A stretch of DNA of 24,618 nt from JBIOJB01 sp044450465 (GTDB taxonomy: Bacteria > Chloroflexota > Dormibacteria > Dormibacterales > Dormibacteraceae). The notes under the pieces were generated by a model, which saw nothing but the letters and a program-made list of their open reading frames with translations, was not told the DNA's origin and searched no databases. This document shows, piece after piece, positions 17,747-24,305 of this stretch; the first letter of the stretch is position 1; each line of letters starts with the position of its first letter. The stretch covers positions 1 to 24,618 of the forward strand of contig JBIOJB010000043.1 of the NCBI GenBank assembly GCA_044450465.1, given 5' to 3'. The translations under genes and the position numbers were made by a program.

Positions 17747-18223
17747 ATGAAGCCCTTCGCACTCACCTCGGGGGGAGGCATGTCGGTCGAGAATCCCGTC
17801 GGCCGACTCCTGACCTTCAAGGTCATGAGCGATCAGAGTGGAGGTGCGCTGACGGCGATCGATACGGTTGCCATGCCCGGAGAAGGACCGCCGCTTCACA
17901 TGCACTCCAATGAGGACGAGTTCATCTGGGTTTTGGAAGGCCGTTTCAGAGTCAAGCTCGGAGACGACATGAATGAGGCGGCGCCTGGAGCGTTCGTGTT
18001 CATCCCGCGTAGGACACCGCACACGTGGCAGAACATCGGCGATGCTCCGGCGCGCTTCTTCGCCGGCACAATGCCCGCATCGATCGCGTTCGAGCAGTTC
18101 TTCGTGCGCTACGCGCAGCTGCCCGTCGAGCAGCGCGGGATAGAGGCGTTCACTCGCCTCGGAGTCGAAACGCAGGCGCTTGAGGTACTGGGGCCGCCCC
18201 TTGCGTTATCCAATCCTCGCTGA
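17747..18223 (+). CDS. Cupin domain protein
   Basis: A 158-residue single-domain cupin. Motif 1 is visible as GEGPPLHMHSNEDEFIWVLEG, giving metal ligands His51, His53 and Glu58. Motif 2 is PGAFVFIPRRTPHTWQNIG, giving His92. This is the pattern of small metal-binding beta-barrel proteins, including quercetinase-like and sugar-binding cupins; the substrate cannot be assigned. ATG 17747 starts the homologous part; an upstream in-frame GTG at 17717 has no better support. A TATCAT element at 17729-17734 could be a -10 box for a very short leader. The gene is alone on its strand, convergent with mntH. Confidence 0.85.
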   Translation: MKPFALTSGGGMSVENPVGRLLTFKVMSDQSGGALTAIDTVAMPGEGPPLHMHSNEDEFIWVLEGRFRVKLGDDMNEAAPGAFVFIPRRTPHTWQNIGDAPARFFAGTMPASIAFEQFFVRYAQLPVEQRGIEAFTRLGVETQALEVLGPPLALSNPR

Positions 18224-18347
18224 TTCGAACGCGATTCATCCGAGGTCTGACCCGGCCTAGTTCGGTTGGAACTCTCATCTGCCATCTCCGGTGGGCCGTC
18301 GATACAACTCGACCCAAGGTCCGGAAGTAATTCGCCTCGCCTCGGCT

Positions 18348-19682
18348 TTAAGCGGCCGGAACGAACGTCTGGTAGATGAGGAATAGGTTGAGCACGATGA
18401 TCATCGTTGCGACGCCGTAGGCCATCCAGTTGGTCAGAGGGCTGTTGACCAGGTTGCCCATCACCTTGGGGTTGCGACAGAACATGACCAGCGGGATCAT
18501 CGCGAACGGGATTCCAAACGAGAGGAAGACCTGGCTCAGCACGAGCGCGCGCGAGGGATCGAAGTGGATTGCGATGACGATCATCGCTGGCACCATGGTG
18601 ATGGCGCGGCGCAGGAAGATCGAGATCTTGTAGTGGATGAAGCCCTGCATCACAACCTGGCCAGAAAGGGTGCCGACGGAGGACGAGGAGACGCCAGAGG
18701 CAAGCAGCGCAATCCCGAACACCATTCCGCTATGCGCACCCATGAAGTGATCGAGCGCACCGAAGACCTGAATTAGATCGGTGCCGACTCCAGTCAGGCC
18801 GCGCGAGTTGAAGACCGCGGCGGCGGTGGTCAGCATCGCCATGTTGATGATGCCCGCGATCCCCATCGCGATCATGACGTCGACCAGCTCGAAGTGGAAG
18901 ATCTTGCGCTTCGCCTCCGGATTGGCGCCGACGATGCGCTTTTGCGTCAGCGCCGAGTGCAGGTAGATGACGTGCGGCATGACGGTGGCGCCGAGAATGC
19001 CGACCGCCAGCAGGATGGAGGTGCTGCCGTCGAGGTGCGGCACGAACACCCCGCCTGCGACGCCACCCCATGACGGGCTGGCTTTGAAGACCTCCAGGCC
19101 GAACGCCACCACGATTATGCCGACCAGCCCCGCGATCACGGCCTCGAGCCGGCGGAAGCCCCACGCCTGCAAGCCGAGGATGGCAAAGGCAAGCACCCCA
19201 GTGAGGAGTCCGGCGATGAAAAGCGGGATCCCGAACACGAGGTACAAACCCAGCGCCGCTCCGACGAACTCGGCGAGGTCGGTCGCCATCGCGATGAGCT
19301 CCGCCTGGATCCAGAGGAAGATGACGACTGGGCGCGGAAAACGATCGCGGCAGACCTCCGGCAGGCTACGGCCGGTTGCGATGCCAAGCTTGGCGCTCAT
19401 CGACTGGACGAGCATGGCCGTGAGGTTGGCGGCCAGGACCACCCACAACAGCATGTAGCCGAACTGCGATCCCCCGGCCATGTTGGTGGCGAAGTTGCCG
19501 GGATCGATGTAAGCGACCGCGGCGATGAAAGCAGGGCCCAAGAACGGAATGACCGCACGCAAACCTCGGCGCTGGCCGGTGAGCGAGCGCTCAGCCGCCT
19601 CGAGGACGCGCAGCTCGCCAGGAAGCGCGTCCTCGACGAGCACCTGTCGCTCGATTGTGGTGACGACGGCTTTAACGGCCAC
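18348..19682 (-). CDS. mntH: NRAMP family Mn2+/H+ symporter
   Basis: A roughly 444-residue divalent metal importer with eleven or so membrane helices. Helix 1 carries the NRAMP signature DPGN (60-63). Helix 6 carries MPHVIYLHS (235-243), whose Met and neighbouring residues form the metal site. I chose GTG 19682, which is 9 nt after an AGAGG ribosome binding site; GTG 19688 is possible but too close to it. This start lies inside the 3' end of the mntR gene (11-nt overlap), so the two are translationally coupled. The upstream neighbour is a manganese-type DtxR regulator, which supports Mn2+ as substrate. Confidence 0.95.
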   Translation of the reverse strand: MAVKAVVTTIERQVLVEDALPGELRVLEAAERSLTGQRRGLRAVIPFLGPAFIAAVAYIDPGNFATNMAGGSQFGYMLLWVVLAANLTAMLVQSMSAKLGIATGRSLPEVCRDRFPRPVVIFLWIQAELIAMATDLAEFVGAALGLYLVFGIPLFIAGLLTGVLAFAILGLQAWGFRRLEAVIAGLVGIIVVAFGLEVFKASPSWGGVAGGVFVPHLDGSTSILLAVGILGATVMPHVIYLHSALTQKRIVGANPEAKRKIFHFELVDVMIAMGIAGIINMAMLTTAAAVFNSRGLTGVGTDLIQVFGALDHFMGAHSGMVFGIALLASGVSSSSVGTLSGQVVMQGFIHYKISIFLRRAITMVPAMIVIAIHFDPSRALVLSQVFLSFGIPFAMIPLVMFCRNPKVMGNLVNSPLTNWMAYGVATMIIVLNLFLIYQTFVPAA

Positions 19683-20364
19683 TTTCACGCACCTCTTCAA
19701 CGAACATCGCGCGTGCCAGGCCGAGTGGAACGCTTGCGTGCCGCCCCTTGATGCGGACATCGATTGGGCCTTCGAACTCACTCGCGGCCAGCACATCGAT
19801 GCGGGTGCCGGGCAGCAGACCGCGGCGCTCCAGCTCGCGCAGCCTTACGGGGTCGTCGTCCGACACGCCCTGTACGACCACCTTCTCGCCCACGCGGCAT
19901 TCGGTCAGCGGTCGATCGCTGACAGAGCGAACCTTGCCCGCGAGAGTCGGTATGGCGTGGCCATGGGGATCCAGCTCTGGGCGGCCGAGCAGCTCGAAGA
20001 TGCGCTGCTCCATGCGCTCAGAGATGACATGCTCCAGGCGCTCCGCCTCTTCATGGACCTCGTCCCAGCCGTAGCCGAGGACCCGGACCAGGAACATCTC
20101 CAGGAGCCGGTGATGGCGGACCAGCTCCAGAGCGACCCTCCGGCCTTCGCGCGTCAGCTGCTGCCCACGGTACCGATCGTGCTCAACCAGGCCCTGGGCG
20201 GTCAGCCGGGTAACCATCTCGCTGACCGACGGCGAGGAGATGCCCAACTTGTGGGCGAGATCCCCCGTCGGCACTGGCCGCGAATCGCCGTGTAGGTGAT
20301 AGAGGGCCTTGAGGTAATCCTCCTGGGCCTGGGTGAACGTGCTGCGTCTTGCGACCTCGACCAC
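19672..20364 (-). CDS. mntR: DtxR family metal-dependent repressor, MntR-like
   Basis: A 230-residue regulator with a winged helix (about 8-70), a metal-binding dimerisation domain (about 71-145) and a C-terminal SH3/FeoA-like domain (about 150-225). Aligning by eye to DtxR and Bacillus MntR, the residue at DtxR Met10 is Asp16 and that at DtxR Cys102 is Glu108. Glu111-His112 and His85 are retained as further ligands. Asp and Glu at those two positions are the MntR-type combination, favouring manganese over iron. The Bacillus MntR Glu11 equivalent is Lys19. The start is GTG 20364. The gene overlaps mntH and is preceded by candidate operators, so Mn-dependent autorepression of the operon is likely. 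Confidence 0.9.
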   Translation of the reverse strand: MVEVARRSTFTQAQEDYLKALYHLHGDSRPVPTGDLAHKLGISSPSVSEMVTRLTAQGLVEHDRYRGQQLTREGRRVALELVRHHRLLEMFLVRVLGYGWDEVHEEAERLEHVISERMEQRIFELLGRPELDPHGHAIPTLAGKVRSVSDRPLTECRVGEKVVVQGVSDDDPVRLRELERRGLLPGTRIDVLAASEFEGPIDVRIKGRHASVPLGLARAMFVEEVRESGR

Positions 20365-20370
20365 TTCGCC

Positions 20371-20427
20371 TAGCTAATCCTAATCTCGAATATCGGCTCG
20401 CTTACTATCAAATTTAGTCTATCCTAA
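20371..20427 (-). promoter_or_regulatory. Candidate MntR/DtxR boxes upstream of mntR-mntH
   Basis: On the minus strand 20427-20409 reads TTAGGATAGACTAAATTTG, which by my count matches the DtxR/IdeR-type 19-bp palindrome at 13 positions, with a well kept left half. A second, weaker TTAGGATTAGCTAGG-like site lies nearer the GTG at about 20384-20370. The AT-rich stretch differs from the GC-rich surroundings. Position just upstream of the first gene supports an operator-promoter region. Confidence 0.55.
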
Positions 20428-20606
20428 CTTCTGGGTGGAGAAAGGGCAAGTAGTTTTGGCCTGGGATTTCGCCACCGCCCGGCCTTCTTGGGGTATCAGA
20501 TAGGTTCCGGCTGCACCAGTGGTCGAGGTCGGCGAAAGTGGTGTCCGCTTAGTGGGGGTCGGGTAGCGAGCCCCAGTGTCGGGCGGGCAATGGATCGCCA
20601 CAAGAC

Positions 20607-20629
20607 GATATCATCCACAGGATGCGATC
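20607..20629. promoter_or_regulatory. Candidate operator of the ArsR/CmtR-like regulator
   Basis: An imperfect palindrome GATATCATCC-ACA-GGATGCGATC, with arms matching at 8 of 10 positions, ends one base before ATG 20631. ArsR repressors usually bind such sites over their own promoters, so autoregulation of the regulator-transporter pair is likely. Confidence 0.5.
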
Positions 20630-20630
20630 C

Positions 20631-20963
20631 ATGGTTGGGGCCAATGCCACCATCGGAGCCAAGCTCTTCCACGGCTTCTCAGACCCCACACGGCTCGCCA
20701 TCCTCCGCCACCTGCTGACCGGCGAGATGCGCGTGACCGATCTGGTACGCGAGCTCGGCGGATCGCAGGCCAACATCTCAGGTCACGTCGCCTGCCTCAA
20801 GGGGTGCGGCCTGGTGCTGGACCGGCCGGAGGGACGACAGGTCTTCTATCGCATCGCCGGACCAGAGGTCATCGATCTCCTGCGCGCGGCCGAGAGACTG
20901 CTGGCACTGCACGGGCAGACGATCGAGCTGTGTCCTGGTTACCAGGAGCAGGCCGATGGCTGA
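20631..20963 (+). CDS. ArsR/SmtB family metal sensor, CmtR-like
   Basis: A 110-residue winged-helix repressor of the ArsR/SmtB family. The recognition region is GGSQANISGHVACLKGCGLV and the wing contains RPEGRQVFYRI. Cys55 and Cys59 in the DNA-recognition helix (CLKGC) plus Cys101 near the C-terminus match the Cys57/Cys61/Cys102 set of mycobacterial CmtR, a Cd(II)/Pb(II) sensor. ATG 20631 follows AGGA by 8 nt and is preferred; ATG 20622 would add three residues. The next gene starts 8 nt before this stop, so repressor and transporter are translationally coupled. I infer sensing of a soft metal such as Cd, Pb or Zn. Confidence 0.9.
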   Translation: MVGANATIGAKLFHGFSDPTRLAILRHLLTGEMRVTDLVRELGGSQANISGHVACLKGCGLVLDRPEGRQVFYRIAGPEVIDLLRAAERLLALHGQTIELCPGYQEQADG

Positions 20964-21600
20964 GCTGGTCCTGCGCCCGACCGCGCTCCGAAGTGGCGTG
21001 CGTCTGGAGGCGGCGACCGTCGCCTGGATGACGGCCGAGGCCATCCTGGCCATAGGCGCCGGCCTCGCCGCCCGCAGCGTGCTGCTCACCGCCTTCGGCG
21101 CCGACAGCGTGATCGAGCTCCTGAGCGGAGCGACACTCTTGTGGCGACTGCGGGCAGAGGCTAGAGGCGGCGATCTGGAGCGGGTGGAGAACGCCGAGCG
21201 GACCGGTGTCCGCATCGCCGCCGGACTTCTCGCCGTGCTCTGCCTCTATGTCGCGGCTTCATCGGTGGCGGGCGTCGCCTTCGGCCTCCACCCGGAGGCG
21301 TCCTGGCTGGGTGTCGCCGTTTCCGCCTCCGCGCTGGTGCTGATGCCGGTGCTCGCCTGGCGCAAGCGCCTGGTAAATCGCGTCCTCAACAGCGCGGCGC
21401 TGCGCGCCGACATCGCGGAGTCGGCGTGCTGCGCCTACTTGGCAGGCGTCACACTCGCCGGCGTCGCGGTCGCGACGCTGACCGGCTGGTGGTGGATCCA
21501 ATACGTGGCGGCGCTGGCCCTCCTCTGGTGGCTGGTCCCCGAGACGCGGGAGGCGATCACGGCCGCACGGCAGGGACGCGCCCACTGCGAGTGCGACTGA
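20956..21600 (+). CDS. Cation diffusion facilitator-like transporter, short form
   Basis: A 214-residue membrane protein with about six helices resembling the transmembrane part of CDF metal/H+ antiporters. Acidic candidate metal residues sit in helix 2 (FGADSVIEL, Asp50 and Glu54) and helix 5 (LRADIAESACC, Asp152 and Glu155, followed by Cys158-Cys159). Most CDF proteins are about 300 residues with a cytoplasmic ferredoxin-like C-terminal domain. This one lacks it and ends instead with HCECD, a possible metal-binding tail. It overlaps the CmtR-like gene by 8 nt, which supports efflux of the metal sensed by that regulator. Substrate is inferred, not shown. Confidence 0.83.
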   Translation: MAELVLRPTALRSGVRLEAATVAWMTAEAILAIGAGLAARSVLLTAFGADSVIELLSGATLLWRLRAEARGGDLERVENAERTGVRIAAGLLAVLCLYVAASSVAGVAFGLHPEASWLGVAVSASALVLMPVLAWRKRLVNRVLNSAALRADIAESACCAYLAGVTLAGVAVATLTGWWWIQYVAALALLWWLVPETREAITAARQGRAHCECD

Positions 21601-21947
21601 CGGGAGCGATCATGACCACGGCCACGTGACCGGGCCCCCGGCTTCACCCGCCTTCAGGCTGACGCTGGTCAGTCCATCAGCGGCACACCCATTGCCCTCC
21701 CGTAGCCTGATGGTGAGGGAGGACGCCCTCCCCGAACAAATCGCCGCCCTGACCCAGCCGATCCCGACACCGTGCTGAGCCAGATCACCGCAGCCTGCCC
21801 CGTATTCCCTTAAGGTGTATGAAACCGCCTTGGGCGGGCGGCGCGGGCTGCAGAAGTCGAAGGTCCGTCCGGGCCTGTCCTGGCAGATCGCCACCGTGCA
21901 GAGGACTACCCAGTGTGTTGACTCGAATCTCGCAGATGAGGTGAGAA
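21601..21947. other. Gene-poor stretch before the CMD gene
   Basis: No gene here can be supported. Two short open frames exist. One runs from ATG 21710 to TGA 21778 (22 codons). The other runs from GTG 21815 to TGA 21955 (46 codons) and overlaps the next gene start by 8 nt. Neither resembles a family I know. The stretch probably holds the promoter of the CMD gene and possibly debris of a decayed gene. Confidence 0.4.
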
Positions 21948-22271
21948 ATGCCTGAGTTTCGCCGCCGCTACTTCGATTCTCGCAAGACCTACGCCGACTA
22001 CTTCAAAGAGGCCCACGCCGCCGGCGCCCTGGACGCCAAGACCAAGGAGCTGATGCACCTCGCCCTCGTCCTCGCCTTGCACTGCGAACCTTGAGCGGTC
22101 TCCCACTTCGCAGGTGCGAAGAAGCTCGGAGCGACTGACGAGGAGATCGAGGAGACCATCCAGCTGGCCGGGTCGGTTGGCGCCGGCGTAATTCTCTCGA
22201 TGGCCGATCGCGCTCGTGACGCGTCGGACGCCCGCCACTTCTGGTGGCGGCCGCCGCGACCGAAGGAGTGA
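21948..22271 (+). CDS. CMD/AhpD-like protein with in-frame TGA at the CxxC position (candidate selenoprotein)
   Basis: The frame opens at ATG 21948, 4 nt after a GAGGTG ribosome binding site. It encodes a 107-residue carboxymuconolactone decarboxylase (AhpD-like) domain: ALDAKTKELMHLALVLALHC, then Glu-Pro, then TGA at 22092-22094 (codon 49). It continues in frame with AVSHFAGAKKLGATDEEIEE, IQLAGSVGAGVILSMADRA and a terminal TGA at 22269. In this family the active-site motif is CxxC followed by H three residues on. Here codon 46 is Cys, codon 52-53 gives Ser-His, and the TGA occupies the second cysteine. Reading it as selenocysteine gives a CxxU peroxidase/reductase-like site; CxxU versions of AhpD-like proteins are known. 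A hairpin follows at the right distance. If it is not recoded, the gene is a nonsense pseudogene with a 48-residue product. TGA is an ordinary stop in neighbouring genes, so a variant code is excluded. Confidence 0.72.
22093..22127 (+). promoter_or_regulatory. Candidate bacterial SECIS hairpin downstream of in-frame TGA
   Basis: The perfect stem CUUCGC (22106-22111) / GCGAAG (22116-22121) encloses the loop AGGU. The loop starts 17 nt after the UGA and has G at its second position, which fits the bacterial SECIS pattern of an apical loop roughly 16-37 nt downstream with a G in its first two bases. The core GCAGGU also appears in the E. coli fdhF SECIS. A lower stem GAGC (22093-22096) / GCUC (22124-22127) could include the UGA itself. 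There is no obvious bulged U. Confidence 0.6.
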
Positions 22272-22580
22272 CGCTCTAGTCCGGTCGGTCCAGGAGAAGG
22301 GCGAGCCAAGGATTTGGGCGTGCTAAACATCGGCGCCGCGCTTCCCTTTTCCATCGCGCCGGCCATCAGTGCCGCCCACCTTCTTTCTGCTGGGCGAACC
22401 GCCCGCGACCTCGGGTCCAATCTCGGGGCCTCACGGTCCTGACCCGTGCGACAGGTGCCAGTCGCTATGTCCTCCACACCAAGTTGGGATACAAAACCCC
22501 TGCGGAAGAGCATTCCCTAGCCGCACTTCTGGGGCGAGGAAATGCCGCGAGGAGATTCAAGGAAACGGTGCTATTGAAGT
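22272..22580. other. Non-coding stretch between CMD gene and tRNA-like sequence
   Basis: I see no supportable gene or repeat here. Open frames that run through it on either strand have no recognisable family, and those entering the tRNA-like sequence translate to the familiar artefact peptide of antisense tRNA. No selenocysteine tRNA is visible. Confidence 0.4.
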
Positions 22581-22656
22581 TGGAGCCCACGCCCGGATTC
22601 GAACTGGGGACCTTTTCCTTGCCAAGGAAGTGCTGGAGGACCATTTCCCAATCGGC
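22581..22656 (-). pseudogene. Degenerate tRNA-Thr-like sequence (3' half conserved)
   Basis: On the minus strand the 3' half reads as a tRNA. It has an anticodon region CTTCC-TTGGCAA-GGAAA, a T-loop TTCGAAT, an acceptor strand CGTGGGC and T-CCA at 22584-22581. It resembles bacterial tRNA-Thr(GGT), with the anticodon now GGC, one T-stem A-C mismatch and a broken last pair in the anticodon stem. The 5' half is the right length, but its D-arm is not recognisable and the acceptor stem has two mismatches. It is thus a decayed tRNA or the 3' tRNA fragment left at an integration (att) site, not a functional gene. Confidence 0.65.
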
Positions 22657-22784
22657 GCTCCTGTGAGATCAAATTCAGCGGCTATTGCCAATAATCGCTG
22701 CCTAGCAGCGCTTCCTAGGAATCGCCTCGCCGGCTGCGGAAAAACTCCTGGAGGCATTCCGAGCTAAGAGACTTGGAAGGTGGC

Positions 22785-23195
22785 CTAGTTCGGTAAGCGA
22801 TCTGTCGTTGCAATGTGAGCAGCGAGTTGGATCAAATTGCCGCACGTGTCGTCGATGACCGCCGTGATGACCTTTCCTGTCTCAAAGGGCTCCTGGATGA
22901 TGGTCACGCCGAGGTCGCGCAAGCGCCGAAGTTCGGCATCGAGGTCATCGACCTGGAATGAGGCGACCGGAATGCCGTCCGCGGTGAGGGCGTCCTTGTA
23001 AGGGCGAACTGCGGGGTGTCCGTCCGGCGACAGCAGCAACTCTGGTCCGTCTGGTTCCTCGGGAGAAACGACGGTGAGCCACCGATCGGTGCCCACCGGC
23101 ACATCCTCCTTCTTCTGAAAGCCAAGAACCTGTGTGTAGAAGCGCAGTGCCTTCTCCTGATCTGGCACATAGACGCCTACCAATCGCATCTTCAT
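22785..23195 (-). CDS. VOC (glyoxalase/bleomycin resistance/dioxygenase) family protein
   Basis: A 136-residue vicinal-oxygen-chelate fold protein. It opens with the first beta-alpha unit (VGVYVPDQEKALRFYTQVLGF), and the second module is visible as VASFQVDDLDAELRRLRDLGVTI followed by DDTCGNLIQLA. Such proteins are glyoxalase I-like, antibiotic-binding or dioxygenase-like; activity cannot be assigned. The ATG at 23195 directly follows the stop of the ArsR gene (TAAATG) with AGGAGG 9 nt upstream. The pair therefore forms an operon, a common ArsR-VOC arrangement in which the regulator controls the VOC gene. Confidence 0.88.
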   Translation of the reverse strand: MKMRLVGVYVPDQEKALRFYTQVLGFQKKEDVPVGTDRWLTVVSPEEPDGPELLLSPDGHPAVRPYKDALTADGIPVASFQVDDLDAELRRLRDLGVTIIQEPFETGKVITAVIDDTCGNLIQLAAHIATTDRLPN

Positions 23196-23501
23196 TTATC
23201 TGTTCCTCCTTTCCTTGTTCGCGGCGGGTGACGACCAGCGGTCAACGATCGCCTGTAGCGGGACCGTGTCGAGGTGATGAAACTTGAAGCGACCTTCGCG
23301 ATGGCTCAACACCAAGCCGGCGGCCTCCAGCACCTCGAGGTGTTGCGATATGGCCTGGCGGGTCGAGGAGAGGCCGTGCTTGGTTGCCAGGCGGGCGCAG
23401 ATCTCGAAGAGGGTCTGATCATTCCGCTCGCAGAGCTCATCAAGAATGGTCCGGCGGGTTGGGTCGCTAAGTGCCCTGAACAACTCCGCGTCGCCTTTCA
23501 T
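23196..23501 (-). CDS. ArsR family HTH regulator
   Basis: A 101-residue winged-helix regulator beginning MKGDAELFRALSDPTRRTIL. Recognition-helix region SSTRQAISQHLEVLEAAGLV and wing REGRFKFHHLD follow. It lacks the cysteine pair of metal-sensing members, so it probably responds to another signal. ATG 23501 begins the family homology; an upstream frame extension to 23537 would overlap the promoter. The next gene (VOC) starts immediately after the stop. Autoregulation is suggested by the palindrome in its promoter. Confidence 0.9.
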   Translation of the reverse strand: MKGDAELFRALSDPTRRTILDELCERNDQTLFEICARLATKHGLSSTRQAISQHLEVLEAAGLVLSHREGRFKFHHLDTVPLQAIVDRWSSPAANKERRNR

Positions 23502-23507
23502 GCTCAC

Positions 23508-23537
23508 ACCATACGCAAGTACTGACTTGCCTGTCAA
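23508..23537 (-). promoter_or_regulatory. Promoter with palindromic operator for arsR-VOC operon
   Basis: On the minus strand a perfect -35 TTGACA (23537-23532) is followed by 18 nt and -10 TATGGT (23513-23508), only 6 nt before ATG 23501. The spacer contains the perfect inverted repeat GCAAGT-cagt-ACTTGC (23530-23515). This is a textbook repressor site between promoter boxes, and the transcript would be leaderless or nearly so. Confidence 0.7.
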
Positions 23538-23614
23538 CCGGCGTCGGCTCGTTTATGGGCGGGCTTGTTGGCGCCAGTCCTGGGGTGCTGCATAGTAGCT
23601 GTCACATTCGCGCC

Positions 23615-23681
23615 TGCGGTTCGCGTTATGGAAAGCCTCCGCGAATTGGAGTGGGCCGTGGTTTCCGTAACGCGAACCGCA
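23615..23681. repeat. 20-bp inverted repeat pair (motif GTTCGCGTTAYGG)
   Basis: The arms at 23615-23634 and 23662-23681 are inverted copies of each other with 19 of 20 positions matching, separated by 27 nt. Both contain the motif GTTCGCGTTAYGGAAA. The pair could form a cruciform or hairpin, or be the two ends of a deleted small mobile element. Related copies of the motif occur at 23771 and 24260. Confidence 0.65.
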
Positions 23682-23770
23682 TCGAGGTATGCGGCACGCC
23701 CATCCACCTCGCCCGACATAAGGGAGCCTGAGGAACTGACAGCCGCCAGGATCGGAGGGTTCGGCGACTT

Positions 23771-24260
23771 CGGTTCACGTTATGTTGCCGGTGGCTCCCC
23801 AGTGACCGAGCGTTCCGGGTAGCCTTGCCCACGAATTGAGACTGACCAACGACCGCTACCTGATCACACTCCGGGCCGGCCGGGGCGTCGAGCTCTACTA
23901 CCGTGACGGTCCGCGCTGGATCAAGCAGAGTACGCGCGGCCGGAAGTTCGATGCGACCGCCGAGCAGGTGCTCAACCACCTTCTGCCCGCGTTGGCAGGC
24001 GTGAATCCGCGGGTGTCGGTGAGCGTTGAGCATTCGGACCTGAGCGAGCGGGCGGCCGGGCTGCTGGACGAGCTTCGCCGCCACAACAACTGATTCCGGC
24101 CTGTCAGCGGACCGTCAAGAAAGGCGCGGACCGGACCGGCCACCTTCCTCGTCGCACAACGTCCTGTTTAACAGCCTCGCCGCGTCCGAGGAGTCCGCGC
24201 GGTTCGAGAACTGCATGGAATTTCGCTTCGAAGTGGGGCCTTACCTACCGTAACGCGAAC
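23771..24260. repeat. Inverted motif copies flanking a small ORF
   Basis: CGGTTCACGTTATG at 23771-23784 and the inverse CCGTAACGCGAAC at 24248-24260 are related to the arms at 23615-23681 and point towards each other. They enclose about 460 bp containing the 85-codon ORF. I see no target-site duplication and no transposase, so a cassette or MITE-like origin is only a hypothesis. Confidence 0.4.
23836..24093 (+). CDS. Small hypothetical protein
   Basis: An 85-residue frame starting at TTG 23836 (LRLTNDRYLITLRAGRG). It has an alternating beta-like first half (GVELYYRDGPRWIK), a basic stretch (STRGRKFD) and a helical second half ending LSERAAGLLDELRRHNN. The amphipathic pattern looks protein-like and third-position GC is high, but I do not recognise a family. 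There is no clear ribosome binding site and no ATG, so the start is uncertain. It lies between inverted repeat copies in an otherwise sparse stretch. Confidence 0.45.
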   Translation: MRLTNDRYLITLRAGRGVELYYRDGPRWIKQSTRGRKFDATAEQVLNHLLPALAGVNPRVSVSVEHSDLSERAAGLLDELRRHNN

Positions 24261-24305
24261 AAAGCGATCACCCTGATCGGCACCCCGATACGGTTCTGGG
24301 GCAGG

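Noticed and set aside
21948..22271. TGA read as tryptophan under a variant genetic code
   Set aside because: Neighbouring genes end with TGA and use TGG for Trp; family alignment puts Cys, not Trp, at this position.
22369..22767. Plus-strand frame containing GAHARIRTGDLFLAKEVL
   Set aside because: This peptide is the familiar artefact produced by translating antisense to a tRNA; the tRNA-like sequence explains it.
23626..24084. Minus-strand 152-codon frame
   Set aside because: Crosses the inverted repeats and is antisense to the more protein-like 85-codon plus frame; no family pattern.
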